Assembly (NCBI RefSeq): GCF_009834785.1
Contig: NZ_WUYX01000051.1
Location: 230 to 49,682 of the forward strand
Direction of reading: 5' to 3'
Length of the DNA: 49,453 nt
DNA from: Natronorubrum halalkaliphilum
GTDB lineage: Archaea; Halobacteriota; Halobacteria; Halobacteriales; Natrialbaceae
The translations under genes and the position numbers were made by a program. The notes under the pieces are model-generated. The model did not search any database. It was not told the origin of the DNA and saw nothing but the letters and a program-made list of their open reading frames with translations. Numbering within the stretch: the first letter of the stretch is position 1; every line of letters begins with the position of its first letter. Positions 22,382-31,355 of the stretch are shown piece by piece.

Positions 22382-23518
22382 ATGACAGCAATATCCATGG
22401 ACGGTGTGAGCAAGTATTTTGACGCGGGAAACACCGTTGCGAACTATCAGCTGAACCTCGAGGTCGAGGACGGCGAGTTTCTCGTTATTCTGGGACCGTC
22501 TGGCTGTGGGAAGACGACGGCGCTGCGACTCATCGCGGGGCTCGAGCAGCCGTCGGAGGGGGCGATTTATTTCGACGACGAGCGGGTCGACGGGCGCTCG
22601 CCGAGCGAGCGCAACGTCGCGATGGTCTTCCAGAATTACGCGCTGTACCCGCACATGACCGTCGCACAGAACATCGGCTATCCGCTGAAAGTTCGCGGGG
22701 TGTCACCCGATGACCGAGATCAGAAGGTGGCAACGGTCACGGAACTGCTCCACATCGAAGACCAGGTCGACAAGAAACCGGCGGCGCTGAGCGGGGGCCA
22801 GCGCCAACGGGTGGCGCTCGCTCGCGCTATCGTCAGGGAGCCGTCGGTGTTTCTGCTCGACGAACCGTTGTCGAACTTGGACGCCAAACTCCGCCAGGAG
22901 ATGCGGATCGAGCTGAAACGGCTCCAGAACGAACTCGCGATCACGACGGTCTACGTGACACACAATCAGGAGGAAGCGATGAGCATGGCCGACACGGTCG
23001 TGGTCATGAACCGGGGGACGATCCAGCAGATCGCACCGCCTCAGGAGCTCTACAAACGACCTCGGACGGCGTGGGTAGCCCGGTTCATCGGATCGCCGCC
23101 GATGAACCTGTTTCGGGGGACCCGCCGGAACGGTTCGATCGATCTCGGCGAGGCGGGGACCGTCGAACTGCCCGGCAAGATCGACGCCGACGAAGCCGTC
23201 GTGGAAACGGCTGGACAGGACGACGCGAGTACGGCCAGTGTGGTGGCGAACAGCGCTCGGGACGACGTCGCCGTTGGCGTTCGTCCGGAGGACCTGACCG
23301 TTTCTACCACGCGGCCGTCGTCGGGGAACGTGATCGAAGGGCGGGTAGAAACCGTCGAGCCGATGGGGGAGTACATCCTGCTCAACGTCTTCGTCAACGA
23401 CCAGATCGTGAACGCGAAGCTGTCCGAGTGGACCGTCGAGAAGGACGAGCGAGTCTACCTGACGTTCGACGACGACGACGCCTACCTGTACGACGACGGC
23501 GGCGAGTTGGTCGCCTGA
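22382..23518 (+). CDS. Sugar ABC importer ATPase (MalK/UgpC type)
   Basis: A 378-residue ATPase of a carbohydrate-type ABC importer. The ATPase domain (1-235) has Walker A 'GPSGCGKTT', Q-loop 'MVFQNYALYPHMTV', signature 'LSGGQRQRVALARAIV', Walker B 'FLLDEPLSNLD' and 'VYVTHNQEEAMSMAD'. The C-terminal part (240-378) is the OB-like regulatory/TOBE domain with 'GVRPEDL'. The start at 22382 gives the standard 'MDGVSKYFDAGN' opening. It is first in the operon, 29 bases before the first permease. The substrate is probably a sugar or polyol. Confidence 0.93.
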   Translation: MTAISMDGVSKYFDAGNTVANYQLNLEVEDGEFLVILGPSGCGKTTALRLIAGLEQPSEGAIYFDDERVDGRSPSERNVAMVFQNYALYPHMTVAQNIGYPLKVRGVSPDDRDQKVATVTELLHIEDQVDKKPAALSGGQRQRVALARAIVREPSVFLLDEPLSNLDAKLRQEMRIELKRLQNELAITTVYVTHNQEEAMSMADTVVVMNRGTIQQIAPPQELYKRPRTAWVARFIGSPPMNLFRGTRRNGSIDLGEAGTVELPGKIDADEAVVETAGQDDASTASVVANSARDDVAVGVRPEDLTVSTTRPSSGNVIEGRVETVEPMGEYILLNVFVNDQIVNAKLSEWTVEKDERVYLTFDDDDAYLYDDGGELVA

Positions 23519-23547
23519 CCGAGACTCACACACATAGCCAGCATTCC

Positions 23548-24507
23548 ATGAGCTTACGAGACCACATCGATGCGCTCGCCGCCGATAACGAGGTGGGTGG
23601 AGTCCTGAATATCGACCGCGAGAAGGCGGTTGCGCTGGCGGTGTTTCTGATTCCCGGACTGAGTCTCTTTGCGATCTTCTCGGTGGGTCCGATCGTCTAC
23701 TCGGCCGTCGGGAGCTTCTACGCCTGGGATACGTTCACGATGGAGGAGTTCGTCGGGCTGGACAACTGGATCCGGTCGCTCAGGGATCCGCTCATCGTCC
23801 ACTGGTCTAACATCCAGGAGTTCCGGTATCCGATGGGCGCGCTCACGCACAATCTCCTCTGGGTCGTGATTCACGTGCCGGCGAGTACGTTCCTCGGTCT
23901 CGGACTGGCGTTGCTGTTCGCCGATCTCAAAGGCCGCCGAATCCTCCGCTCGATGGTTTTTGCGGGCTTTACCGTCCCGCCGATCGTCATCGGCCTGGTC
24001 CTCATGTTCATCTACGATCCACAGGCAGGGATCTTCAACGAGGTGCTCCGAGTGCTCGGACAGGAGCAGTGGGTCCGCAACTGGACGCAGTCGCCGCAGG
24101 TGGCTATCTACGCCCTCATCGCGGGCGGCATCTGGGTCCACACCGGATTCAGCATGTTGCTGTACAGTTCGGCGCTTTCCGCCATCGACCCGTCGTTGAT
24201 CGAGTCGGCCAAAGTCGACGGTGCCGGCGCGTGGCGGCGGTTCTGGGATATCATCTGGCCGCTGGTCAAGCCGGTGACCGCCGTGGTCGTCATCATGGGG
24301 ATCATCTGGGTGATGCGAATGTTCGACATCGTCTACGCCGCCGGCGGTGCTGCGGGCGGCCCGAATCACGCGTACTCGGTGCTGGGTATCGAGGTGTATC
24401 GCGCCGCGTTCCGGCCGGAGATCGACTACGGGATGGCGATGGTCGTTGCGCTGATTCAACTGTTCATCGTCGCCCCGCTCGCGCTGTACATCGCCCGAAT
24501 GAACTGA
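23548..24507 (+). CDS. Sugar ABC importer permease (MalF/UgpA type)
   Basis: A 319-residue inner membrane subunit with six main hydrophobic helices. The EAA coupling loop is visible as 'SLIESAKVDGAGAWRRFWDIIWPLVKP', which docks on the ATPase. The start at 23548 gives a short cytoplasmic leader ('LRDHIDALAADNEVGGVL') before helix 1. It pairs with the permease that follows six bases downstream. Confidence 0.93.
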   Translation: MSLRDHIDALAADNEVGGVLNIDREKAVALAVFLIPGLSLFAIFSVGPIVYSAVGSFYAWDTFTMEEFVGLDNWIRSLRDPLIVHWSNIQEFRYPMGALTHNLLWVVIHVPASTFLGLGLALLFADLKGRRILRSMVFAGFTVPPIVIGLVLMFIYDPQAGIFNEVLRVLGQEQWVRNWTQSPQVAIYALIAGGIWVHTGFSMLLYSSALSAIDPSLIESAKVDGAGAWRRFWDIIWPLVKPVTAVVVIMGIIWVMRMFDIVYAAGGAAGGPNHAYSVLGIEVYRAAFRPEIDYGMAMVVALIQLFIVAPLALYIARMN

Positions 24508-24513
24508 GCAGCC

Positions 24514-25497
24514 ATGACCGAAGACAGCTTCAATTCCACCGACTCTTCGACCGATCGCAACGCGAACACCGACGCCCGAGCCGACGGCGGCCGCTACCTG
24601 TCGGTCGACGAGATACCCGAGACGGCGCCGGTCGCCGACCGAACCTGGAGCGAACGGATCGCTGACGCCGTTCCCTCGAAGCGACGAGGCCTCAAGTACG
24701 TCATCGCGATCACCATCGCGCTCCTCTGGATCGTCCCCTTCATCGGGCTGGTCATGGCGTCGATCCGCCCCCTCTCCGAGATCATCGGCGGCTGGTGGCA
24801 CCTCGAGGGGATGACGATCACGTTCGAGAACTACTACCAGGCGTGGAATCACAGCACGGCGCCGATGGGGCAGGCGCTCCGAAACACGTTCATCGTCACG
24901 ATCCCGGCGGTGCTGGTCGTCATGTTGCTCGGAGTGATGGCGGCGTATCCCTTTGCCCGATTCGAGTTCCCGTTGAAGCGGACGCTGTTCTTCCTGATAC
25001 TGCTGGTCATGGCCGCGCCGCCGGAACTCGTCGCGATGGGTAACTACAACGCGCTCCGCGAGTTCGGCCTGTTCGATACGTACATGGGGCTGATACTGGT
25101 CCACATCGGCTGGGGACTCGGCTGGGTCGTGCTGTTCTTGCGGAATTACCTGCTTGGCATCCCGAAGGAACTCGAAGAGGCCGCGCGAATCGACGGCGCG
25201 TCGCGCTACCAGATCTTCCGGACGATTATCCTCCCGCTATCGACACCCGCGCTCGTTTCGGTCGCGGTCATCCAGTTCACCTGGGTCTGGAACGCCTTCT
25301 TCTTCCCGCTGGTGTTCATGCGCTCGCCCGAACTCTACCTCGCGCCGCAGGCGCTGCCGCTGATGCGCGGCCGCGTGCAGGTCGAGTGGGGGCTCATCGC
25401 CGCCGGATCGATCATGACGATGGCCGTGCCCGTGATCCTGTTCCTGCTGCTGGAACGGTACTACAAGCGCGGAATGGTCGCCGCCGTCGCGGACTGA
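24514..25497 (+). CDS. Sugar ABC importer permease (MalG/UgpE type)
   Basis: A 327-residue second permease with a long acidic N-terminal leader (about 60 residues, Ser/Asp/Arg-rich) and six helices. The EAA loop reads 'KELEEAARIDGASRYQIFRTIILPLSTPAL', and the C-terminus is the MalG-like 'ERYYKRGMVAAVAD'. It completes the ATPase-permease-permease operon. The matching binding protein is on the opposite strand at 25858-27108. Confidence 0.93.
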   Translation: MTEDSFNSTDSSTDRNANTDARADGGRYLSVDEIPETAPVADRTWSERIADAVPSKRRGLKYVIAITIALLWIVPFIGLVMASIRPLSEIIGGWWHLEGMTITFENYYQAWNHSTAPMGQALRNTFIVTIPAVLVVMLLGVMAAYPFARFEFPLKRTLFFLILLVMAAPPELVAMGNYNALREFGLFDTYMGLILVHIGWGLGWVVLFLRNYLLGIPKELEEAARIDGASRYQIFRTIILPLSTPALVSVAVIQFTWVWNAFFFPLVFMRSPELYLAPQALPLMRGRVQVEWGLIAAGSIMTMAVPVILFLLLERYYKRGMVAAVAD

Positions 25498-25552
25498 GCT
25501 TTCAGCCGTTTCCTCGAACGTCTCGCGGGTCGCCGCGTTGGCGACCCACCGA

Positions 25553-25855
25553 TCACAACGGCACGACGTCCATTCGCGTCGCCACCACGGCCAGGCCGAG
25601 TACGATGAGGTTCGTGAGCAGAAAGAGCCGCGACGACATCCAGGCGAACGCTAACAGGACCGCCAGCGGCAAGGCGGCGATCAGCAGCGGCCAGAAGCCG
25701 CGAACCGCGAGCGTGGCGAAAAATGCGGTCGTGAACACGTACAGCAGATCGACGGCGACGGCGTTGACGCTGCTCCGTCGCACCTCTTGCCCGACGACGA
25801 TGAGGGAGTCGGCGATCCCGCCGTCGCGTCGACCGTCGTCACCGAGGTCGGTCAC
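25553..25855 (-). CDS. Small membrane protein of unknown function
   Basis: A 100-residue protein with a polar N-terminus (1-28) and three hydrophobic helices (about 36-55, 57-73, 77-94). No family was recognised. It lies two bases downstream of the binding-protein gene on the same strand, so it is very likely cotranscribed with it. It may be an accessory membrane component of the importer, but that is only positional. Confidence 0.6.
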   Translation of the reverse strand: MTDLGDDGRRDGGIADSLIVVGQEVRRSSVNAVAVDLLYVFTTAFFATLAVRGFWPLLIAALPLAVLLAFAWMSSRLFLLTNLIVLGLAVVATRMDVVPL

Positions 25856-25857
25856 GG

Positions 25858-27108
25858 CTAGTCGTCGACAGTCTCCTGTAAGACGCCGTCGAGCGCCTCG
25901 ACGATCGATTCGACGTCCTGTTCCGGCTCCGCCCAGAGCCCGAGCAGTTGCGACCAGAACTCCGCCTGGAACGGGTCGCCCAGCGCGTCGTCCAGGTCGG
26001 GGACGAGTTCGACCTCGTCCGCGTGCTCCGAGAGATCTTGCATGACCTCGGTGTCGAAGGCGTCATCCGAGACCTCGAGGGAGGACGGCACGAACCCGCC
26101 GCGTTCGGTCCAGACCTGTTGGCCGTCCGGCGACACGATCGCTTCGACCGCGTCCCTCGCCGCGTCGGGATCGGCGACGTAGGCGGGGACGGTGACCCAG
26201 TTGATGCTCGAGACCATCGCCTCGGTCCCGGGGAGCATGAAGTAGTCCAGGTCGTCGGGGTCCTCGATCGCGCCGAACGTCGGCGTCCACGAGCCCATGA
26301 AGTACAGCGGCGTCTCGTTCTCCCAGAAGAACTCGTACTGGATGCCGAAGTCCCGGACCTCGCTGAAGTAGCCGTCGGCCAGCAGGTCCTGTAGCTCCTC
26401 GAAGGCGGTGACGACGCGGTCGTCGGTGAACTCGGCGTCGCCCTCGATGAGATCTTGCTGTAGCTCGTGGCCGTCGTCCTGGCGAAGGATGAACGCTTCG
26501 GTGACGTCGCTGAGCGGCCAGCCGTCGCCGTTGCCCGAGGCCAGCGGCGCCTCCACGCCGCTGATGCCGTCGATCTCGGCGACCAGATCGAGGAACTCGT
26601 CGTAGTCCTCCGGCTCCTCGAGATCGTGCTCGTCGAAGAACGACTGGCGATACCAGAACCCGGGCTTGAGGTCCATCCCGAACGGGGCGGCGTAAGCCTC
26701 GCCGTTGGCCGCAACCACGTTGTGTTCGGTGGAGTACTCGTCTTCGTCCCACAAATCGCCAAGCGGCTCCAGATGGCCCGCTTCGCCGTCCCGCCGGACT
26801 CGTCCCTCCGTCGGCATGACGACGATGTCCGCGGGTGCAACACCGACTTCGTAGTCCATCAGCGTCTCCGTCAGAAGGGTCTCGGTATCCCGCGGAGCGT
26901 ACGTGATCTCGAGTCCGGTCTCGTCTTCGGCGTGCTCGACCACGGCGAGGAAGTCTTCCTCCTCGTCGTCGGTCCAGACCGCGGTTACCGTAATCGCATC
27001 CTGTGCACTCGCTCCCCCGACGCTCCCGAGTCCAGTCAGGACGACGATGCTACCGCCCATCCCGCGGAGTGCCCCGCGGCGACTGACATGGGTGTTATTG
27101 TCTCCCAT
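25858..27108 (-). CDS. Sugar ABC importer binding protein (family 1), Tat-exported
   Basis: A 416-residue extracellular solute-binding protein, family 1. It begins MGDNNTHVSRRGALRG, a Tat signal, with a likely cleavage at 'ASA-QD' rather than a lipobox, so it is probably not a lipoprotein. The mature part shows the bilobed family pattern ('VEHAEDETGLEITY', 'DIVVMPTEGRVRRDGEAG', 'PLYFMGSWTPTFG', 'MVSSINWVTVPAYVADPDAA'). The longer frame up to 27261 has no signal peptide at its start and is rejected. It converges on the importer operon and should be its binding subunit, separately transcribed from a TATTAAG-type promoter near 27135. Confidence 0.9.
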   Translation of the reverse strand: MGDNNTHVSRRGALRGMGGSIVVLTGLGSVGGASAQDAITVTAVWTDDEEEDFLAVVEHAEDETGLEITYAPRDTETLLTETLMDYEVGVAPADIVVMPTEGRVRRDGEAGHLEPLGDLWDEDEYSTEHNVVAANGEAYAAPFGMDLKPGFWYRQSFFDEHDLEEPEDYDEFLDLVAEIDGISGVEAPLASGNGDGWPLSDVTEAFILRQDDGHELQQDLIEGDAEFTDDRVVTAFEELQDLLADGYFSEVRDFGIQYEFFWENETPLYFMGSWTPTFGAIEDPDDLDYFMLPGTEAMVSSINWVTVPAYVADPDAARDAVEAIVSPDGQQVWTERGGFVPSSLEVSDDAFDTEVMQDLSEHADEVELVPDLDDALGDPFQAEFWSQLLGLWAEPEQDVESIVEALDGVLQETVDD

Positions 27109-27305
27109 AGGATGCCGTATCCCGATCATAATCTTAATACTTTCCCACATGTCTGTGTAATTACCTGAAAATGCACAGTCAGCTCCCGGGATAGGTTCCG
27201 AGAACGGACACTGTATCCACCGTCTCCTCGGGAAGCGGCGCGGCCTGCCCAAACGCTTCACCGCGGGTCGATTACCGTACGTTACTGTTGACCGGCACCG
27301 GCCGG

Positions 27306-28439
27306 TCAGTGGCCTCGGTTGCCGGCGACGAACTCCTCGGCCGTTCGCTCACCCGCGACGAATTCGACCGCTCGAGCGTCGATAGCGTCGGGTTCGAGGA
27401 CGTCGTGACCGACGAGCAGCCGCTCGAGCGCTCCGTGCCACTGTTCGGAGTAAATCCGTTCGATCGCGCCGGCGTCGGCTTCGGCGTCCCGACCACAGTT
27501 GGTGGCGTAGGCGCCCGTCGGCGTCGCATCGACGGCCTCGATCAGCCGCCGCTGGAACGCCGACCAGTCGAAGCCGCTGCCCTCGTCGTACAGCGCGACG
27601 GTCACGCCGAAGGCCCGCGCCTGCCAGGGCGCCGTGAACGTCGGCTCCGCGTCGACGCCGAGCAGGTCCGCGAAGGCGCCGGCGGGATCGGTGACGCCGC
27701 CGTCGGCCGCCGACCCCGCATCCGCATCCGTGCCGCGGGCGTCGAGTCGCTCCACGCCGATCATCGCGTCGCGGGTCACGAGGGCCGCGAGTTCGTCCTC
27801 GTCGCTCCCCTCCGTCCCCTCGGGACGGTTCGGGAGGACCATATACCTGATCTCGGAGCTTGAATCCCAGACGTCGACGTCGAGTCCGTCGTCGAGTTCG
27901 AGCCCGAACTCCTCGAGGACGGCACGCGGCTCGCGGACCAGACGCGAGCGGTAGGCTGGCGTCTTGTACCACGTCGGCGGCAGACCGAGCAGCGACCACG
28001 GATAACACGAGCACAGCGTGCAGACGACGGCGTTGTGGACGTCGTCGGTGTTTTCCTTCACCTCGATGTGCTGGACGCCGACCTCGAAGTCGAACTCCTC
28101 GATCGCGGCGGTCGCGTCCTCGAGCAGCCGGTCTTTGAATTCGGGATCGGTCCAGGCCCGAGCGACGACGCGGGCCCCATTTTGGGGACCGATGTCCCGT
28201 TCGTAGGCGGCGATCGCCTCGTCGATGGCGTCCGTCGAGACGAGCCCCTTCTCGACGAGCAGCGACTGGATCGCTCGAACGCGGGGGCGGGGGTCCTCGT
28301 AGGTTCCGTCGTGGCTGTGGCCGTGGCCGTGGCCATCGTCGTGATCGTGATCGTGTTCGTCGCCGTGGCCGCTCTCCTGGTCTCCCCCACGGCTGTGCTC
28401 GCGCTCACGATCGGCTCCGCGTTCGTGATCGTCAGTCAT
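27306..28439 (-). CDS. nthA: Nitrile hydratase alpha subunit fused to activator domain
   Basis: A 377-residue fusion. Residues 1-45 are a His/Asp-rich head ('[17 protein letters not shown]'). Residues ~50-205 are the nitrile hydratase alpha subunit with metal claw V139-C-T-L-C-S-C145-Y; Thr141 marks the non-corrin cobalt type. Residues ~265-345 match the nitrile hydratase activator/accessory family ('[25 protein letters not shown]', '[13 protein letters not shown]'), normally a separate protein that loads cobalt. The enzyme hydrates nitriles to amides. Start and beta-subunit stop overlap by eight bases, giving a beta-alpha-activator order typical of cobalt enzymes. Confidence 0.88.
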   Translation of the reverse strand: MTDDHERGADREREHSRGGDQESGHGDEHDHDHDDGHGHGHSHDGTYEDPRPRVRAIQSLLVEKGLVSTDAIDEAIAAYERDIGPQNGARVVARAWTDPEFKDRLLEDATAAIEEFDFEVGVQHIEVKENTDDVHNAVVCTLCSCYPWSLLGLPPTWYKTPAYRSRLVREPRAVLEEFGLELDDGLDVDVWDSSSEIRYMVLPNRPEGTEGSDEDELAALVTRDAMIGVERLDARGTDADAGSAADGGVTDPAGAFADLLGVDAEPTFTAPWQARAFGVTVALYDEGSGFDWSAFQRRLIEAVDATPTGAYATNCGRDAEADAGAIERIYSEQWHGALERLLVGHDVLEPDAIDARAVEFVAGERTAEEFVAGNRGH

Positions 28440-29124
28440 CGGTCTCCTCCGCGGGGCGCAGGTACGGCTCCCAGAGATCCACGTGAATCGTATCGTCGGG
28501 GTGCTCGGCGTCGGCTCCCCACACCTCCTCGGCGTCGAAGGCGACGGTGTACAGCGGCTCGTCGCGTTCCTCCCCGCGAGCGCTCGCGTCCGGGAAGACG
28601 TAGTTTCCGTGGACGTCTCGGATTTCGCCCGTCGTTCGCCGAACGTACCGTGGACAGCGCGTATGTCCCTCGGGATGGTCGTTGCGCACGCAAACGGCGT
28701 CTCCCTCGGCGAACTGCGGGTCGTCGTCCGGTCGATCGAACGAGGCCGGTTGCTCGAACACGTCCCTGACTCGGTCGGCGAGGTCTGGGTCCCGCCGTTC
28801 GGTGACGAACTCCGCTGGATTCTCGAGGTCGCGTGCGCGTCGATGGGCATCCTCGATCTCGTCCGCAGTGAGCTGACCCGTTTCGACGAGGTTCCGCTCG
28901 AGACTCGCCAGCCAGCGCTCGAAGTAGGTCGCCGCGAGGTAGTCCGCGGGCGCCATCCGTTCGATTCCGTATCGGCTCTCGTCGATATTGTAGATCTCTT
29001 GCGGACGGATCGCTCGGACCAGCGCGTAGACGACTCGTTCCCAGTCGGCGTGGAACTGGGCGTCGTCGTCGACGGGAACGGTCCCGAAGCCGTGCATCCC
29101 GCCCATATCGTGGATGCCGTTCAT
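28432..29124 (-). CDS. nthB: Nitrile hydratase beta subunit
   Basis: A 230-residue beta subunit of nitrile hydratase. The canonical start '[14 protein letters not shown]' identifies it and fixes the ATG at 29124; an in-frame GTG at 29142 would add six residues. Family features include 'DWERVVYAL', '[17 protein letters not shown]' and the SH3-like C-terminal barrel '[11 protein letters not shown]', '[16 protein letters not shown]', 'HGNYVFPD', '[13 protein letters not shown]', 'VDLWEPYL'. It forms a heterodimer with the alpha subunit encoded immediately downstream. Confidence 0.93.
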   Translation of the reverse strand: MNGIHDMGGMHGFGTVPVDDDAQFHADWERVVYALVRAIRPQEIYNIDESRYGIERMAPADYLAATYFERWLASLERNLVETGQLTADEIEDAHRRARDLENPAEFVTERRDPDLADRVRDVFEQPASFDRPDDDPQFAEGDAVCVRNDHPEGHTRCPRYVRRTTGEIRDVHGNYVFPDASARGEERDEPLYTVAFDAEEVWGADAEHPDDTIHVDLWEPYLRPAEETDD

Positions 29125-29254
29125 GCGAACCGCATTCGCCACGTCCGAGCAAATAGCTTTGGCCGGTGGCCGGTGACCACGGTCGAACGCGTGTCGATTC
29201 GGCGCGACGCGGAATCATACTGTTTTTTACATCATCGACTTCGAAACCGTTCGT

Positions 29255-29779
29255 ATGGACGACCGCGTAACCGTCGTTCGGACGGCTATCACGGGCTACG
29301 AGGACGAGCTTCGGGACCTCCTACGAGCGTACTTTACCAAGGCCGGCGAGCGCGGCCGCGAGTGGTTCGACGACGACGAGTTCGGCGCGGACATCGAGAC
29401 GATCGTCGCCGACGACCTCGATCGACTCGCATCGCCGGCGATCGACGAACCGCTCGTGCTGGCCCTCGTCGACGACCGGATCGCCGGCTCGGCACAACTC
29501 AAACGACTGGACGGAACGAACATCGAGATGAAGCGTCTCTACGTCCGACCGGGCGACAGAGGCGACGGAATCGGGCGCCGGCTCGTCGAAACGGCGACGG
29601 ACGCGGCGGCCGCCGACGGGTTCGAGACGCTTCGGCTGGGCGTCGCGCCCTACCACGATGCTGCACGGTCGTTGTATCGCGGCCTCGGCTTCGAGACCAC
29701 CCCGCAGTACGACGGCTCGCAGACGCCGCCGGAACTCGTCGACGACTGGCAGTTTCTGAAATACTCGCTCGAGGACTAA
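29255..29779 (+). CDS. GNAT-family N-acetyltransferase
   Basis: A 174-residue acetyl-CoA-dependent acetyltransferase. The acetyl-CoA loop is 'LYVRPGDRGDGIGRRLVETA' (Arg/Gln-x-x-Gly-x-Gly/Ala form), followed by 'TLRLGVAPYHDAARSLYRGLGFET', the usual C-terminal motif B. The N-terminal region is acidic and variable, giving no clue to the amine acceptor. A TTTTTTAC patch about 30 bases upstream is a likely TATA box. It diverges from the nitrile hydratase operon. Confidence 0.9.
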   Translation: MDDRVTVVRTAITGYEDELRDLLRAYFTKAGERGREWFDDDEFGADIETIVADDLDRLASPAIDEPLVLALVDDRIAGSAQLKRLDGTNIEMKRLYVRPGDRGDGIGRRLVETATDAAAADGFETLRLGVAPYHDAARSLYRGLGFETTPQYDGSQTPPELVDDWQFLKYSLED

Positions 29780-29872
29780 CGCGTGATCTCTCGGCAGCCC
29801 CAGCAGCGGTAGTGAGCGGATCCCGGCGGATGAACGGTTAACCGTTATCAGACGGCCGACTGTATCGGACGT

Positions 29873-30733
29873 GTGAGCAGCGATACACCGACGAACGAGA
29901 GCGACACCTTCGACATCGGCGACACGACCGTCCACCGGCTCGGGTTCGGGGCCATGCGACTCTGTGCCGACGAAATAATCGGTCCGCCGGAGGACGAAGA
30001 GCGGGCCCGCGAGGTCGTCCAGCGAGCGGTCGACTGCGGCGTCGACTTCATCGATACTGCCGACTCCTACGGCCCCGGCGTCAGCGAGCGGCTCATCGGG
30101 GAGTCCATCGGCGACCCCGACAACGTGCTGGTCGCGACCAAGGCCGGTCTGCTGCGCAACCGCGATGGCGAGTGGCTCGCCCACGGCGACCCCGACTACA
30201 TCCGCAATCAGGTGCTCGCCTCGCTCGACCGACTGCGAACCGACACCATCGATCTCTACCAGTTCCACCGGCCCGACGACGACACGCCGTACGAAGAGTC
30301 GATTCAGACGTTCGCCGAACTCCAGGACGACGGCCTCGTCGATCAGGTCGGCGTCAGCAACGTCTCCGTCGAGCAACTCGAGACGGCGCGCGAACACGTC
30401 GACGTGGCGACCGTCCAGAACCGGTACAACCTGGACGATCGGTCGAACGCGGACGTGCTCGAGGTCTGTGCGGAGGCCGATATCGGGTTCATTCCGTGGG
30501 CACCGATCGACGGCGACGACCTCGAGGCACACGGCGACCTCCTCGACGACATCGGCGACGACCACGACGCCGGCCGTCGGCAGGTCGCGCTGGCGTGGCT
30601 GCTCGAGCGCTCGGACGTGATCCTCCCGATTCCGGGCACGTCGGATCCCGACCACCTCGAGTCGAACGTCGCCGCCTCGCAGGTGTCGCTGTCCGACGAC
30701 GAGGTACAGCGATTGACGGACGCGGCGGAGTGA
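29873..30733 (+). CDS. Aldo/keto reductase
   Basis: A 286-residue NADPH-type aldo/keto reductase starting at GTG. Catalytic residues are Asp and Tyr in 'FIDTADSYGPGVSE', Lys in 'VLVATKAG' and His in 'YQFHRPDDDTPYEES'. It is shorter than the enzyme at 4483-5454 and belongs to a different subgroup; 'EVCAEADIGFIPWAPI' and 'ILPIPGTSDPDHLESN' form the cofactor pocket. Substrate unknown. The small zinc-ribbon gene follows on the opposite strand one base beyond its stop. Confidence 0.92.
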   Translation: MSSDTPTNESDTFDIGDTTVHRLGFGAMRLCADEIIGPPEDEERAREVVQRAVDCGVDFIDTADSYGPGVSERLIGESIGDPDNVLVATKAGLLRNRDGEWLAHGDPDYIRNQVLASLDRLRTDTIDLYQFHRPDDDTPYEESIQTFAELQDDGLVDQVGVSNVSVEQLETAREHVDVATVQNRYNLDDRSNADVLEVCAEADIGFIPWAPIDGDDLEAHGDLLDDIGDDHDAGRRQVALAWLLERSDVILPIPGTSDPDHLESNVAASQVSLSDDEVQRLTDAAE

Positions 30734-30734
30734 A

Positions 30735-30902
30735 TTACCCGCCGACGAACACCGTCTTCAGTCTCGAGCCGCAGCTCGGACAGCACAGCGTCTGCCACTT
30801 CGTCGCGTCCAGCCCGCCCATCGTCTTCGTGCGGCGGGCGTCCTCGAACGCCACCGGCGTCTCGCAGGTGCCACACTCGAAGGGGCCGTCCGGTTCTGGC
30901 AT
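30735..30902 (-). CDS. Small double-CxxC zinc-ribbon protein (55 aa)
   Basis: A 55-residue protein reading MPEPDGPFECGTCETPVAFEDARR at its start, with Cys10/Cys13 and Cys40-Cys41/Cys44 forming two CxxC knuckles ('CGTC' and 'CCPSC'), the typical pattern of haloarchaeal zinc-binding micro-proteins. It begins at ATG 30902 and ends in TAA at 30735, convergent with the aldo/keto reductase. Such proteins are often regulatory or complex-stabilising, but no function is assigned here. Confidence 0.75.
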   Translation of the reverse strand: MPEPDGPFECGTCETPVAFEDARRTKTMGGLDATKWQTLCCPSCGSRLKTVFVGG

Positions 30903-31111
30903 TGGCCGAGCCTACGGGTGGGCCGGTATTGGGTGTTATCGGTGACCGCATTTGCTCGAGTTCCACCGGTTGCTGTCGGATCGATCGACCAGAGGGTACT
31001 CGGTCTCAGCGCACGCTCTCGCCTGTGATCTCGCCGGCTACCCGCGGCCCGCGGATCCGGGTATTGCGGACAGTTCAGGCGGGGGAATTGAACCTGACTG
31101 CGAGAGTCTGA

Positions 31112-31191
31112 TACGGATTGCTGTAACTATGTACCGCCGATCACCAGGGACAGGGTCGGTGATCGGCGGTCATTGACTACAGTAAACCGTA
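31112..31191 (+). mobile_element. MITE, family 2 (80 bp)
   Basis: An 80-bp near-palindrome from TACGGATTGCTGTAACTA to GACTACAGTAAACCGTA, flanked by a perfect TGA duplication (31109-31111 and 31192-31194). The hairpin arms ACCGCCGATCACC and GGTGATCGGCGGT match the element at 18597-18675 in reverse orientation. Confidence 0.88.
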
Positions 31192-31200
31192 TGAGGACTG

Positions 31201-31355
31201 CCGTGGCGAACAACTCCGCGAGCCGCGGAATCGTCTGGGTGCGAGAATCGAACCAAAGCCAGACGGTCACCCTCACTTCGTTCGGGCGCTGCGACTGACA
31301 GGATTCGATTCTCTCCCGGGACTTTTCGCTCCTCACGTCCGTTCGTCGCGAAAAA
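31201..31355 (-). repeat. tRNA-His-trailing palindromic element
   Basis: Read from the tRNA on the minus strand: a hairpin of ACTTTTTCGC with GCGAAAAGT, an inverted T-arm copy (GAGAATCGAATCC), a second hairpin containing AGTCGCAGC and GAACGAAGTGAG, a direct copy of the tRNA 3' end (31233-31254), and a hairpin whose plus-strand form is CCGTGGC/GCCGCGG with loop GAACAACTCCGCGA (31201-31228). The order and loop sequences match the Val and Phe elements. Confidence 0.75.

Noticed and set aside
23554-25104. A 516-codon minus-strand open frame
   Set aside because: It is antisense to two permease genes with unmistakable EAA loops; its translation is a low-complexity Arg/Asp/His mixture.
29321-30655. 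A 444-codon minus-strand open frame
   Set aside because: It spans two real plus-strand genes (GNAT and aldo/keto reductase) in antisense and has no recognisable domain.
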